A DNA stretch of 12,965 bases from DTFZ01 sp050260375 (GTDB taxonomy: Bacteria; Bacillota; Clostridia; Christensenellales; SZUA-584): contig JBLNCA010000021.1 of the NCBI GenBank assembly GCA_050260375.1, positions 1-12,965 on the forward strand, written 5' to 3'. The notes below the pieces were generated by a model. That model worked only from the letters and a program-made list of their open reading frames with translations. It did no database searches and had not been told where the DNA came from. The position numbers and the translations under genes were made by a program. Of the stretch, positions 5,984 through 12,952 are shown one piece after another. Each line of letters begins with the position of its first letter. Within the stretch, counting starts at the first letter, position 1.

Positions 5984-6679
5984 ATAATAGTTAAAAAGAC
6001 GATTATATTGCTTGTGACCATTGGATTGCTGCTCAGTTTATTCGAAGTAACCACGTTTGCCGCAGAAAGACCGGTTGGAATAACGGCGAACGCAATAGGA
6101 CTCAAGGGGGCGCTCGACCTGCCCGGTGTGGAATTCAGCGAGGCGCTTGCAAAACCGCACTATACGCAAGGGAAGAACGGGAGGACAGAAACCGAAAAAA
6201 GTAACAAGAAAAAAGAGAATATTTTCGCAGGCACGCATATAAAGGAACTTGTTTTAGGTTATGCGCCGGATGCTGACATTGAAACCTATGCAGGCGCCCC
6301 GAAGTTCATGCACGCCGAGGGAATAGTTACGCTGCCCGAGAAGTACACCGACGACGAAAAAAAGATGATAGCGCGTGTAGTTTACGCGGAGGCGCGCGGT
6401 GAAAGCTTTGAGGGCAAGGTCGCGGTTGCGCAGGTTATACTCAACAGGTACGAAAGCGGCAAATTCGGAAAGTCTATAGAGAGCGTAGTTTATTCAAAAC
6501 ACCAGTTCGCGGTAGGCAGGCGTTACGACTACGCCTGCATGGAAGCGGTCGAATACGCAATAGACAATTCGCCTTATCCTAAGAATATGTACTATTTCCA
6601 GAAAAGCAAGAGGAAAAACTGGCACGGCAAATATTTCGACAGGATAGGGAATCACAGCTTTTACTGCGGCAAATGGTGA
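5984..6679 (+). CDS. SleB/CwlJ-type cell-wall hydrolase, exported
   Basis: An exported peptidoglycan hydrolase of the Hydrolase_2 family (SleB/CwlJ: spore-cortex and vegetative wall-lytic enzymes). The C-terminal domain of about 110 residues begins DEKKMIARVVYAEARGES, where the Glu of YAEARGE is the expected catalytic residue, and continues through VAVAQVILNR, HQFAVG and RIGNHSFYCGKW. A signal peptide (VKKTIILLVTIGLLLSLF...TFA) precedes a Lys/Glu-rich linker; no LysM or SPOR domain is seen. Start choice: AGGGAG (5971-5976) lies 7 bases before ATA at 5984, and translation from there supplies the KK of the signal peptide. There is no in-frame ATG, GTG or TTG between the upstream stop (5930-5932) and TTG 6008. 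TTG 6008 has no ribosome-binding site and would give a signal peptide without its basic N-terminus. Single-gene transcript with its own promoter and terminator. Confidence 0.88.
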   Translation: MIVKKTIILLVTIGLLLSLFEVTTFAAERPVGITANAIGLKGALDLPGVEFSEALAKPHYTQGKNGRTETEKSNKKKENIFAGTHIKELVLGYAPDADIETYAGAPKFMHAEGIVTLPEKYTDDEKKMIARVVYAEARGESFEGKVAVAQVILNRYESGKFGKSIESVVYSKHQFAVGRRYDYACMEAVEYAIDNSPYPKNMYYFQKSKRKNWHGKYFDRIGNHSFYCGKW

Positions 6680-6724
6680 CAGGCAAAACGCAAAACTGAA
6701 TATCACGTTAAATTTGATATAGAA

Positions 6725-6764
6725 AACGCTCCCGATAAAACTAAAGCTGCCGGGAGTGTTTTTT
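6725..6764. terminator. Bidirectional terminator between convergent genes
   Basis: AACGCTCCCG (6725-6734) pairs with CGGGAGTGTT (6751-6760) over 10 bp with one G-U, followed by a T-run (TTTTTT, 6759-6764) on the plus strand. On the minus strand the stem is followed by TTTTCTATA. It sits between the hydrolase gene and the convergent ABC operon and probably serves both. Confidence 0.8.
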
Positions 6765-6807
6765 CTTACACTATTAAACAAAAAACCTTTATGTGAAGCC
6801 TTTTTCG

Positions 6808-7422
6808 TCAACGCCCGCCTATTCTGCATAACCCGCTTATATCAATTAGGTTTTGCCCCAGTTCGCTTATCACCGCTTCGTCGTGCGTTACGAGTATCAC
6901 GCTCTTTTTCCGCTCTATAAAAAGCCGCCTGAAAAGCGAGATCATATCGGATAACAGCTTTGAGTCAAAGCCTTTGAACGGCTCGTCTAAAAGGTAAAGC
7001 TCGGCGGGGTAGCAGTAAGCGCGCGCCATCGCAACGCGGCGTTTCATGCCGCCCGAGAGCTTTGAGGGCGTCTTGTCTTCATGCCCCGTAAGCTGCATCG
7101 CTTCTATAATGTCCCGCGTTACGGCGTCCATCTCGTCTTTACCCATTATGTCTTTCAGCACAAACTCTATATTGCCTTTAACGCTCTGCCAGGGCAGCAG
7201 CCTGTCCTCCTGAAACATGAAAGATATTTTCCGAGGTACGCCCGTCACATTCCCCGTATAGTCCTTATCGAGCCCCGCGAGTATCCTAAGCAGCGTCGTC
7301 TTACCGCAGCCCGAAGGCCCCGCGATCACCGTAGTCTCATTAAGAGGAAACTCTAAGGTTATATTATCGAACAAAACCTGTTCGCCGAATTTTTTTGTAA
7401 GCGATTCAAGCCTTATGCTCAT
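6808..7422 (-). CDS. ABC importer ATPase, SsuB/TauB-like
   Basis: Cytoplasmic ATPase of an importer of the nitrate/sulfonate/taurine or thiamine-precursor type. All ABC motifs are present: Walker A (GPSGCGKTT), Q-loop (FMFQEDRLLPW, the typical form of this subfamily), signature (LSGGMKRR), Walker B (LYLLDEPFKGFD) and switch His (LVTHDEAV). At 204 residues it is shorter than the usual 240-260 and ends soon after the His switch, yet the catalytic core is complete, so it is probably functional. Its ATG overlaps the permease stop (ATGA, 7419-7422), which implies translational coupling. The substrate cannot be told without a binding protein, and none is encoded nearby. Confidence 0.92.
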   Translation of the reverse strand: MSIRLESLTKKFGEQVLFDNITLEFPLNETTVIAGPSGCGKTTLLRILAGLDKDYTGNVTGVPRKISFMFQEDRLLPWQSVKGNIEFVLKDIMGKDEMDAVTRDIIEAMQLTGHEDKTPSKLSGGMKRRVAMARAYCYPAELYLLDEPFKGFDSKLLSDMISLFRRLFIERKKSVILVTHDEAVISELGQNLIDISGLCRIGGR

Positions 7423-8174
7423 AGCCTGTTACCCCGCGGCAGTATGCGCTTTAGCCCTTTTTCCACCGCTATGCTTATTATTATTATAGTTAACGTCCAC
7501 GCAAACAGCTCCGGCGTCTCGAGGCTGAGCTTTGTAGTATAGAGGTTGTATCCCATGGAATGCTTTGAGCTTGCAAGCACTTCGGCGGCGACTACCGATT
7601 TCCACGAAAACCCGAGGCATATCGACAGCGCCGAATAGACATTGGGCAGCACCGAAGGCACGCTTATGCCGGTCAGCACTCTTTTATGCCCCACTCCGAA
7701 TACGGCGGCCATTTCAAGCAAATCCCTGTCCACAGATTTTATGCCGGAAAGCGTGTTAGTATAGAATATCGGAAAACACAGCAGCACGCAGGAAAACACG
7801 GGCACGAACGACGAATCGAACCATACCAGCGCAAGTATTATAACAGAAGCGACGGGCGTAGATTTTACCGCGGTAATCGCGGGGCCCAGCAGCGTTTCCA
7901 GCACGCTCCAGCGCGACGCAAGATAGGCAAGCGCTATGCCCGAAACAAAGGATATCGCTATTCCAAGAACGACGCGGTAAAACGTGAACGCCACGTCGAG
8001 CCAGAATTTTTCCGTCACCACTATTTTGCTTAAAGCCGAAAACGTTTCGGCAGGGGAAGGCATGTAAAGAGCCCTGTTTACCAGCATCGAAGCTATCTGC
8101 CATACGGCAAGCCAAAACAATATAACAAGTACTATCTTTACCGTACGTCTGATTCTGCCGCTCCTGCGACGCAT
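7419..8174 (-). CDS. ABC importer permease, SsuC/ThiX-like
   Basis: Integral membrane permease with about six hydrophobic helices and the cytoplasmic coupling (EAA-type) loop EMAAVFGVGHKRVLTGISVP, typical of the BPD_transp_1 superfamily of the SsuC/TauC/ThiX branch. I chose ATG 8174 (251 residues, start MRRRSGRIRR) because GGAG (8180-8183) sits 6 bases before it; an upstream in-frame TTG (8186) has no such site. It is the first gene of a two-gene minus-strand operon with the ATPase. Isoleucine codons are nearly all ATA, as in the neighbouring dnaE and hydrolase genes. Confidence 0.92.
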   Translation of the reverse strand: MRRRSGRIRRTVKIVLVILFWLAVWQIASMLVNRALYMPSPAETFSALSKIVVTEKFWLDVAFTFYRVVLGIAISFVSGIALAYLASRWSVLETLLGPAITAVKSTPVASVIILALVWFDSSFVPVFSCVLLCFPIFYTNTLSGIKSVDRDLLEMAAVFGVGHKRVLTGISVPSVLPNVYSALSICLGFSWKSVVAAEVLASSKHSMGYNLYTTKLSLETPELFAWTLTIIIISIAVEKGLKRILPRGNRL

Positions 8175-8198
8175 TGCACTCTCCAAAACTTTTTTTAA

Positions 8199-8227
8199 AT
8201 TATAGCATATCGCCCGCGGTATGTATA
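8199..8227 (-). promoter_or_regulatory. Promoter of the ABC importer operon
   Basis: On the minus strand TATAAT (8204-8199) is a perfect -10, preceded by TGC (extended -10), with TATACA (8227-8222) as -35 at 17-base spacing. The start of transcription would be near 8192, about 18 bases before the permease ATG. Confidence 0.6.
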
Positions 8228-8275
8228 TTTGCTTTCAGCGTTTTCAAATCTCCAGATCAAATATGAAACCATTTT

Positions 8276-8312
8276 CACCCCATCAAGTCTTAGGACTTGC
8301 CAGGGACCCCGA
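8276..8312 (-). repeat. REP-like hairpin, copy 1
   Basis: A 37-base sequence that recurs in opposite orientation at 12327-12363 (32 of 37 identical when aligned as reverse complement). Its core CAAGTC-TTAG-GACTTG is a perfect hairpin, with CCC/GGG pairing outside. It lies between the divergent ABC operon and dnaE promoters. It is probably a dispersed palindromic element, and it could also affect transcript ends. Confidence 0.65.
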
Positions 8313-8321
8313 TTAAAGTAT

Positions 8322-8350
8322 TTGAACGGAGGCTGCTTTTAGAGTATTAT
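8322..8350 (+). promoter_or_regulatory. Probable dnaE promoter
   Basis: TTGAAC (8322-8327), a 17-base spacer and TATTAT (8345-8350) form a plausible sigma-A promoter. Transcription would begin only about 11 bases before the dnaE ATG, leaving a very short leader that overlaps the ribosome-binding site, so transcription may instead begin further upstream. Confidence 0.4.
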
Positions 8351-8367
8351 AGGTATGGAGGCGTTTA

Positions 8368-11300
8368 ATGGATTTCACTCATTTACACCTGCATACCGAA
8401 TACAGCCTGCTGGACGGCACGGCGAGGATAAACGATTTAATAGAGCGCGTAAAGCAGATGGGCATGCACAGCGCCGCTATCACCGACCACGGCGTAATGT
8501 ACGGCGTTGTTGACTTCTACAGGAAAGCCGAAGAAGAGGGTATAAAGCCTATAATCGGCTGCGAAGTCTATGTCGCTCCGGGCAGCCTTACCGACAAAAC
8601 CAAGGCGATGAAGGAATACTCGCACCTCGTGCTGCTTGCCAAAAACAACGAGGGCTACAAAAACCTGATGCGCCTTTCTTCGATTGCGTTCACACAGGGG
8701 TTTTATCATAAACCGAGAATAGACTACGACGTGCTGGGCAAATACAAAGAAGGGCTTATCTGCCTCTCTGCGTGCCTGGCGGGAGACATACCGAGATATA
8801 TAATGAGCGGCGACATCGTCGCCGCGGAAAGGCTGGCCGCGCGTTTGCGCGATATGTTCGGCGAGGATTTCTACCTTGAGCTGCAGGATCATTTCTTGCC
8901 CGAGCAAAAGCCGGTGAACGCGGCGCTTATAGACATGGGCAGGCGCCTTTCGATACCGCTTGTCGCCACCAACGACGTGCACTATATAGCACGCGAAGAC
9001 GCCGAGGCGCAGGACGTGCTGCTGTGCATACAGACGCGCTCGTTTGTGGACGATACCGACAGGCTCAAATTCGGCACGGACGAGTTCTACCTAAAGAGCG
9101 CTGAAGAGATGGCAGCGCTTTTCAAACACGTTCCCGAAGCCATATCGAACACAAAAGCCATTGCCGACAAGTGCGGCGTAACGATGGACTTTAAGTCCAT
9201 ACATCTCCCTGTTTTTAAAGTGCCGGAAAACATAAGCAACAAAGAGTATTTGAGAAAAATATGCTTTGAAGGGCTGAAAAACCGGTACGAAAATGTAACG
9301 GACGAGCTCAAGCAGCGCCTTGAATTTGAGCTGGGCATAATAGACAGCATGGGCTTTACGGATTATTTCCTCATAGTCTGGGATTTTATAAAGTTCGCGC
9401 GCGACAGGGGCATATCCGTAGGCCCCGGCAGGGGCAGCGCTGCGGGCAGCCTTGCCGCGTATGTGCTCAGGATAACGGACATAGACCCTATAGAATACAA
9501 GCTGTTATTCGAGCGGTTTTTAAACCCCGAGCGCATAAGCATGCCGGATATAGACATAGACTTCTGCATAGAGCGCAGGGGAGAGGTTATCGACTACGTT
9601 GTCAGCAAGTACGGCGAAGACAGGGTGGCGCAGATAATAACGTTCGGTACTCTGGGCGCAAAGCAGGTGATACGCGACGTTGCGCGCGCGCAGAAATTCC
9701 CCGTTGCCGAAGCGGACAGGATAGCCAAAATGGTGCCGTTTGCGCTTAAGATGACAATACGGCGGGCGATGCAGGAAAACGCGAGGCTGCGCAACGAGTA
9801 TGAAACGAAGCCCGAGATAAGGAAACTTCTGGATACAGCGATGAAATTAGAGGGCATACCCCGCCACGCTTCGACGCACGCGGCGGGCGTAGTGATATCC
9901 AACCTGCCGATTACCGAATATGTGCCGCTTCAGATAAACCCGCGCGACGGAAGCATAATAACGCAGTTTCCTATGACCACGCTTGAGACCCTCGGGCTTT
10001 TGAAGATGGACTTTTTGGGGCTCAGAAACTTAACCGTTATACGCCACGCAATAGAGATAATCAAAGAGACAAGAGGCATAGACGTAGACCTTGAACATCT
10101 GCGTTTCGACGACAAGAACGTTTACGACCTGATAGCGTCTGGCGACACCGACGGTATATTCCAGCTTGAAAGCTCGGGCATGCGGCAGCTTGCAATGCAG
10201 ATGAAGGCGGAAAACCTTGGCGACATAATGGTTGTAATTGCGCTGTTCCGCCCGGGGCCTATGGAAAGCATACCCGCTTACCTCGCTGCGAGGCGCAACC
10301 CGAAAAACGTTAAATACGCGCACCCGCTGCTTGAAGGCATACTTAAGGACACGTTCGGCTGCATAGTATACCAGGAGCAGGTGATGGAAATAGTCCGGGA
10401 ACTTGCCGGGTATTCGTACGGGCGCAGCGACCTCGTGCGCCGCGCGATGGCTAAAAAGAAAAAAGACGTGATGGAAAAAGAGCGGCAGGTTTTCATATAC
10501 GGAGACGAGAAGAGCGGAGTGGATGGGGCGGTGAAACGCGGCGTGCCCGCCCACGTAGCGGAGCAGATATTCAACCAGATGATGGACTTTGCCGAATATG
10601 CGTTCAACAAATCGCACGCGTGCGCGTACGCGGTAATATCCTACTATACCGCTTATCTTAAATGCTACTATAAAGCCGAATATTTTACGGCGCTATTAAA
10701 CAGCTTTATAGGCGTGCCCGACAAGATATCGGCTTACATACAGTATTGTGCGAGCGCCGGCATAAAAATGCTGCCGCCCGACATCAACAAATCCAAATAC
10801 CTGTTTTCCGTGGAAAACGGAGCGATAAGGTTCGGATTCGCCGCTATTAGGGACGTAGGCCACGCGGCGGAGTATATAGTGAAGGAGAGGAAAAAGGGCA
10901 AGTTTACAAGCTTTCGGGAGTTCATTAACAGGACTGTAGATTTTATCAACAAGAAGATGCTCGAAGGCTTTATACTCGCGGGCTGCTTTGACAGCCTCGG
11001 GCTCAAGCGCTCCCAGCTTATGGCGGTAAGCGACCGGGTGCTTAAATCGGCGCAGGACGCTAAAAAGAAGAACGTATCCGGGCAGGTATCGCTGTTTGAC
11101 GAAGCGTCAATCGGCATTGCGGACTCGGACGACTATCCCGACACTGCCGAATATGAAAAAGACCAGCTTTTGACGATGGAGAAGATAGCCACCGGCGTTT
11201 ACCTTTCGGGCCACCCGCTCGACCAGTACAAAGAGGATCTGGAAAAGCGCGACATAAACATATACAAGATACTGTCCGCGAATGAAGACGCCGATTCCGC

Positions 11301-11805
11301 CAAATACTTCGAGTCGAGAGTGGTAGAGCTCGTAGGCATACTAAGCGGCATAAGGCGCCGCTCCACAAAACAGAAAAAAATGATGGCGGGCGCATATCTT
11401 GAGGACCTCTACGGCACGATAGAACTGATTATATTCCCAAGCGTTTACCAAAAATGCGAGCTGATGCTCGTTAACGACACTATCGTGCGCGTAACTGGCA
11501 AGGTGGACATACGGGAGGACGAACCGCCCATGCTGCTCGTCGAGGATATAGCGCCGTACGAAAAGGAAGACGCAAAATTCAGCGGCAAAAAGCTGTACGT
11601 GCGCATACCCAAGGACATGGGAGAGGATACCGAGCGCCTAAAGCGCATACTTAAAACTTCGCCCGGTACCGAGCCCGTAAACATAGTCGTCGAAAAGACC
11701 GGCGAGAGGATAAGAACAGGCAACGGACTTAAAGTTTCTCTCACGGGCTCGCTAATAAACAACCTCATTTCAACTTATGGCCATGAAAACGTGGTTGTAA
11801 AATAA
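8368..11805 (+). CDS. dnaE: DNA polymerase III alpha subunit (DnaE)
   Basis: Replicative C-family DNA polymerase, 1145 residues, normal length. ATG follows GGAGG (8357-8361). Domains in order: an N-terminal PHP domain (HLHLHTEYSLLDG at residues 5-17, TDHG, GCEVYV, SACLAG, TNDVHY); the polymerase palm with catalytic Asp394 and Asp396 in PDIDIDF and Asp548 in KMDFLGL; fingers; a tandem helix-hairpin-helix region; a beta-clamp motif QVSLF (906-910); and a C-terminal OB fold. All nine PHP metal ligands seen in proofreading-competent DnaE proteins can be assigned: H7, H9, D16, H41, E66, H86, C136, D203 and H205. The polymerase may therefore carry its own 3'-5' exonuclease. It leads a plus-strand gene group with mtrB and a small conserved protein. 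Isoleucine is predominantly ATA. Confidence 0.98.
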   Translation: MDFTHLHLHTEYSLLDGTARINDLIERVKQMGMHSAAITDHGVMYGVVDFYRKAEEEGIKPIIGCEVYVAPGSLTDKTKAMKEYSHLVLLAKNNEGYKNLMRLSSIAFTQGFYHKPRIDYDVLGKYKEGLICLSACLAGDIPRYIMSGDIVAAERLAARLRDMFGEDFYLELQDHFLPEQKPVNAALIDMGRRLSIPLVATNDVHYIAREDAEAQDVLLCIQTRSFVDDTDRLKFGTDEFYLKSAEEMAALFKHVPEAISNTKAIADKCGVTMDFKSIHLPVFKVPENISNKEYLRKICFEGLKNRYENVTDELKQRLEFELGIIDSMGFTDYFLIVWDFIKFARDRGISVGPGRGSAAGSLAAYVLRITDIDPIEYKLLFERFLNPERISMPDIDIDFCIERRGEVIDYVVSKYGEDRVAQIITFGTLGAKQVIRDVARAQKFPVAEADRIAKMVPFALKMTIRRAMQENARLRNEYETKPEIRKLLDTAMKLEGIPRHASTHAAGVVISNLPITEYVPLQINPRDGSIITQFPMTTLETLGLLKMDFLGLRNLTVIRHAIEIIKETRGIDVDLEHLRFDDKNVYDLIASGDTDGIFQLESSGMRQLAMQMKAENLGDIMVVIALFRPGPMESIPAYLAARRNPKNVKYAHPLLEGILKDTFGCIVYQEQVMEIVRELAGYSYGRSDLVRRAMAKKKKDVMEKERQVFIYGDEKSGVDGAVKRGVPAHVAEQIFNQMMDFAEYAFNKSHACAYAVISYYTAYLKCYYKAEYFTALLNSFIGVPDKISAYIQYCASAGIKMLPPDINKSKYLFSVENGAIRFGFAAIRDVGHAAEYIVKERKKGKFTSFREFINRTVDFINKKMLEGFILAGCFDSLGLKRSQLMAVSDRVLKSAQDAKKKNVSGQVSLFDEASIGIADSDDYPDTAEYEKDQLLTMEKIATGVYLSGHPLDQYKEDLEKRDINIYKILSANEDADSAKYFESRVVELVGILSGIRRRSTKQKKMMAGAYLEDLYGTIELIIFPSVYQKCELMLVNDTIVRVTGKVDIREDEPPMLLVEDIAPYEKEDAKFSGKKLYVRIPKDMGEDTERLKRILKTSPGTEPVNIVVEKTGERIRTGNGLKVSLTGSLINNLISTYGHENVVVK

Positions 11806-11814
11806 TCGCGTCTA

Positions 11815-11843
11815 TTGAAGAGCCGCTGCTCTTATGTTAGTAT
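11815..11843 (+). promoter_or_regulatory. Possible promoter of mtrB
   Basis: TTGAAG (11815-11820) and TAGTAT (11838-11843) at 17-base spacing lie between dnaE and mtrB, each matching 4 of 6 consensus bases. The spacer contains most of the small hairpin AAGAGC-CGCT-GCTCTT. It is weak, and mtrB may simply be co-transcribed with dnaE. Confidence 0.25.
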
Positions 11844-11872
11844 ATTACCAAATAAAGCTGGGGTGAATTAAG

Positions 11873-12109
11873 ATGGATGATTCTAATAACATCATTGGTC
11901 AGGAATTCATAGTCGTAAAGGCGCTCAAAGACGGAGTCAATATAATAGGCATGACCAGGGGAAGGGACACCAAGTTTCATCACACCGAAAAGCTTGACAG
12001 GGGCGAAGTAATGATAGCGCAGTTTACCGAGAACACGTCGGCAATAAAGATACGCGGGAACGCGCAGATACTTACGTCTCACGGCATTGTTATTTCCGGA
12101 GATGAATAG
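11873..12109 (+). CDS. mtrB: TRAP, trp RNA-binding attenuation protein
   Basis: TRAP forms an 11-subunit ring that, when loaded with tryptophan, binds RNA containing about eleven GAG/UAG triplets and so represses trp genes by attenuation or by blocking ribosome binding. This 78-residue protein matches the Bacillus subtilis protein through nearly all its length. The tryptophan-pocket segments are present (MTRGRDTKFHH, IAQFTENTSAI), and so is the RNA-binding Lys-Lys-Arg triad (K40, K59 and R61, equivalent to K37, K56 and R58 of B. subtilis). ATG follows GGGGTG at about 7 bases. It lies 67 bases after dnaE and 17 bases before the next gene. No trp gene, anti-TRAP gene or GAG/UAG array is visible in the window, so its target lies elsewhere. 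Confidence 0.96.
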   Translation: MDDSNNIIGQEFIVVKALKDGVNIIGMTRGRDTKFHHTEKLDRGEVMIAQFTENTSAIKIRGNAQILTSHGIVISGDE

Positions 12110-12126
12110 TAACAGGAGGAGCGGCT

Positions 12127-12324
12127 ATGTGGATTGTGGTGGGTATGGCCGGCTCTCGAAAGATTGCCTGCAAGATGCAGAAACTGCTCGAATCCGAGGG
12201 TATTCTTGTAAAGCTTTCTAACGTTTCCGGCAAAATAAAAACCAGCGACGATACATACGAGATACTTGTGCTTGAATCCGAGGCCGGCTTGGCGAGAGAA
12301 ATACTGCTGGAAAACGGATATTAA
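12127..12324 (+). CDS. Small conserved protein, DUF2007-like fold
   Basis: A 65-residue soluble protein with a perfect AGGAGG (12114-12119) 7 bases before its ATG. The pattern beta (MWIVVGMAG), helix (KIACKMQKLLESEGI), beta (LVKLSN), beta (YEILVLESE), helix (LAREILLENGY) resembles the DUF2007 putative signal-transducing family. From memory, similar small proteins sit next to dnaE and pfkA in many Clostridia and are sometimes mislabelled glutamate decarboxylase, for which they are far too small. It is almost certainly co-transcribed with mtrB. Function unknown. Confidence 0.85.
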   Translation: MWIVVGMAGSRKIACKMQKLLESEGILVKLSNVSGKIKTSDDTYEILVLESEAGLAREILLENGY

Positions 12325-12326
12325 TA

Positions 12327-12363
12327 TCGGGGTCCCCAGCAAGACGTAAGGCTTGATGGGGTG
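12327..12363 (+). repeat. REP-like hairpin, copy 2
   Basis: Inverted counterpart of 8276-8312, with five differences in 37 bases. CCCCAgCAAG pairs with CTTGaTGGGG around an 8-base loop, so the hairpin is kept although its sequence has changed. It begins two bases after the stop codon of the 65-residue protein and has no T-run, so it is more likely a dispersed palindromic element or mRNA-end stabiliser than a true terminator. Confidence 0.65.
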
Positions 12364-12419
12364 TATATACGTTGTCCGAAAGGCAGGAACTTTTGGGCGA
12401 TTTTATTGGAGGGTCAGCA

Positions 12420-12839
12420 ATGAAAACTGTCGAGTGCAAGATACGCGTAAGATATTCCGAGGCGGGCAGGCAGGGATACGCACATCACGCTAATTACTTC
12501 AACTGGTTTGACGAAGCGCTTGAAGAGCTCGTCAAGCAGTGCGGCATGAGCTATAAGGAGATAGAAGACTTAGGGTATTTTCTCGCGCCGGTATCCGACA
12601 GATGCAAATACTTTCATCCCGCCAGCTACAACGACGAGCTTACAGTGCGGCTGACCGTTGCGGACGTAAGTTCGATAAAAGTAAAGTTCTCATATGAAAT
12701 ACTTCGCGAGAAGGACGCCAAGATAATAGCCACAGGCCATTCTACTCACGTTTTCGTGGACAGGGCTTTCCGCCCGCATTCGTTAAAGCGCATCGTCCCG
12801 TCGCTGTACGCAAAGTTGGAGGAAATGACGGCTGAATAA
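12420..12839 (+). CDS. Acyl-CoA thioesterase, 4HBT/YbgC-like hot-dog fold
   Basis: A 139-residue cytoplasmic protein of the 4-hydroxybenzoyl-CoA thioesterase/YbgC family, which hydrolyses acyl-CoA (or acyl-carrier) thioesters. The N-terminal motif (RVRYSEAGRQGYAHHANYF), the long hot-dog helix (WFDEALEEL) and the strand pattern ending in GHSTHVFVD fit the family. I chose ATG 12420 because GGAGGG (12408-12413) sits 6 bases before it; an in-frame TTG at 12372 would add 16 unconserved-looking residues overlapping spacer sequence. The catalytic Asp of the family (ETDxxG; Asp18 in E. coli YbgC) is replaced by Gly16 here (EAGRQG), so it may be inactive or use another residue. The element end, with its terminator, begins 6 bases after the stop codon. 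Confidence 0.87.
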   Translation: MKTVECKIRVRYSEAGRQGYAHHANYFNWFDEALEELVKQCGMSYKEIEDLGYFLAPVSDRCKYFHPASYNDELTVRLTVADVSSIKVKFSYEILREKDAKIIATGHSTHVFVDRAFRPHSLKRIVPSLYAKLEEMTAE

Positions 12840-12854
12840 AAGATAAATAAGTAT

Positions 12855-12881
12855 CCCCCGGCGAGCCGGGGGTTTTTCTTT
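12855..12881 (+). terminator. Terminator of the thioesterase gene, supplied by the mobile element
   Basis: A GC-only stem (12855-12872) followed by TTTTTCTTT (12873-12881), 15 bases after the thioesterase stop codon. It lies wholly inside the element's end, so the insertion appears to provide the gene's transcription terminator and to shield the element from antisense read-through. Confidence 0.75.
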
Positions 12882-12952
12882 ACCGGGTATAACCCTTTAC
12901 TACTAGCCACGCCTAAAGGGCGTTGGTACGATCTGGCACTTGCGAAAGGCTG
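12855..12952 (-). ncRNA. Candidate omega-RNA (reRNA) scaffold, right copy
   Basis: The same stem and pseudoknot-capable segments as in the left copy are intact here. The two substitutions between copies (12901 and 12883) fall outside the hairpin stem and the complementary CCCTTTA/TAAAGGG pair. If this is a TnpB guide RNA, the guide would be read on the minus strand from about 12845 leftward, into the end of the thioesterase gene. Confidence 0.35.

Noticed and set aside
11821..11836. Hairpin AAGAGC/GCTCTT after dnaE considered as a terminator
   Set aside because: The stem is short and no T-run follows, so termination is not supported.
12100..12122. Possible TRAP-binding triplets (TAG, CAG, GAG, GAG) before the 65-residue gene
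   Set aside because: Only two or three proper GAG/UAG triplets with irregular spacing; TRAP sites need many more. The GAGs are explained by the Shine-Dalgarno sequence.
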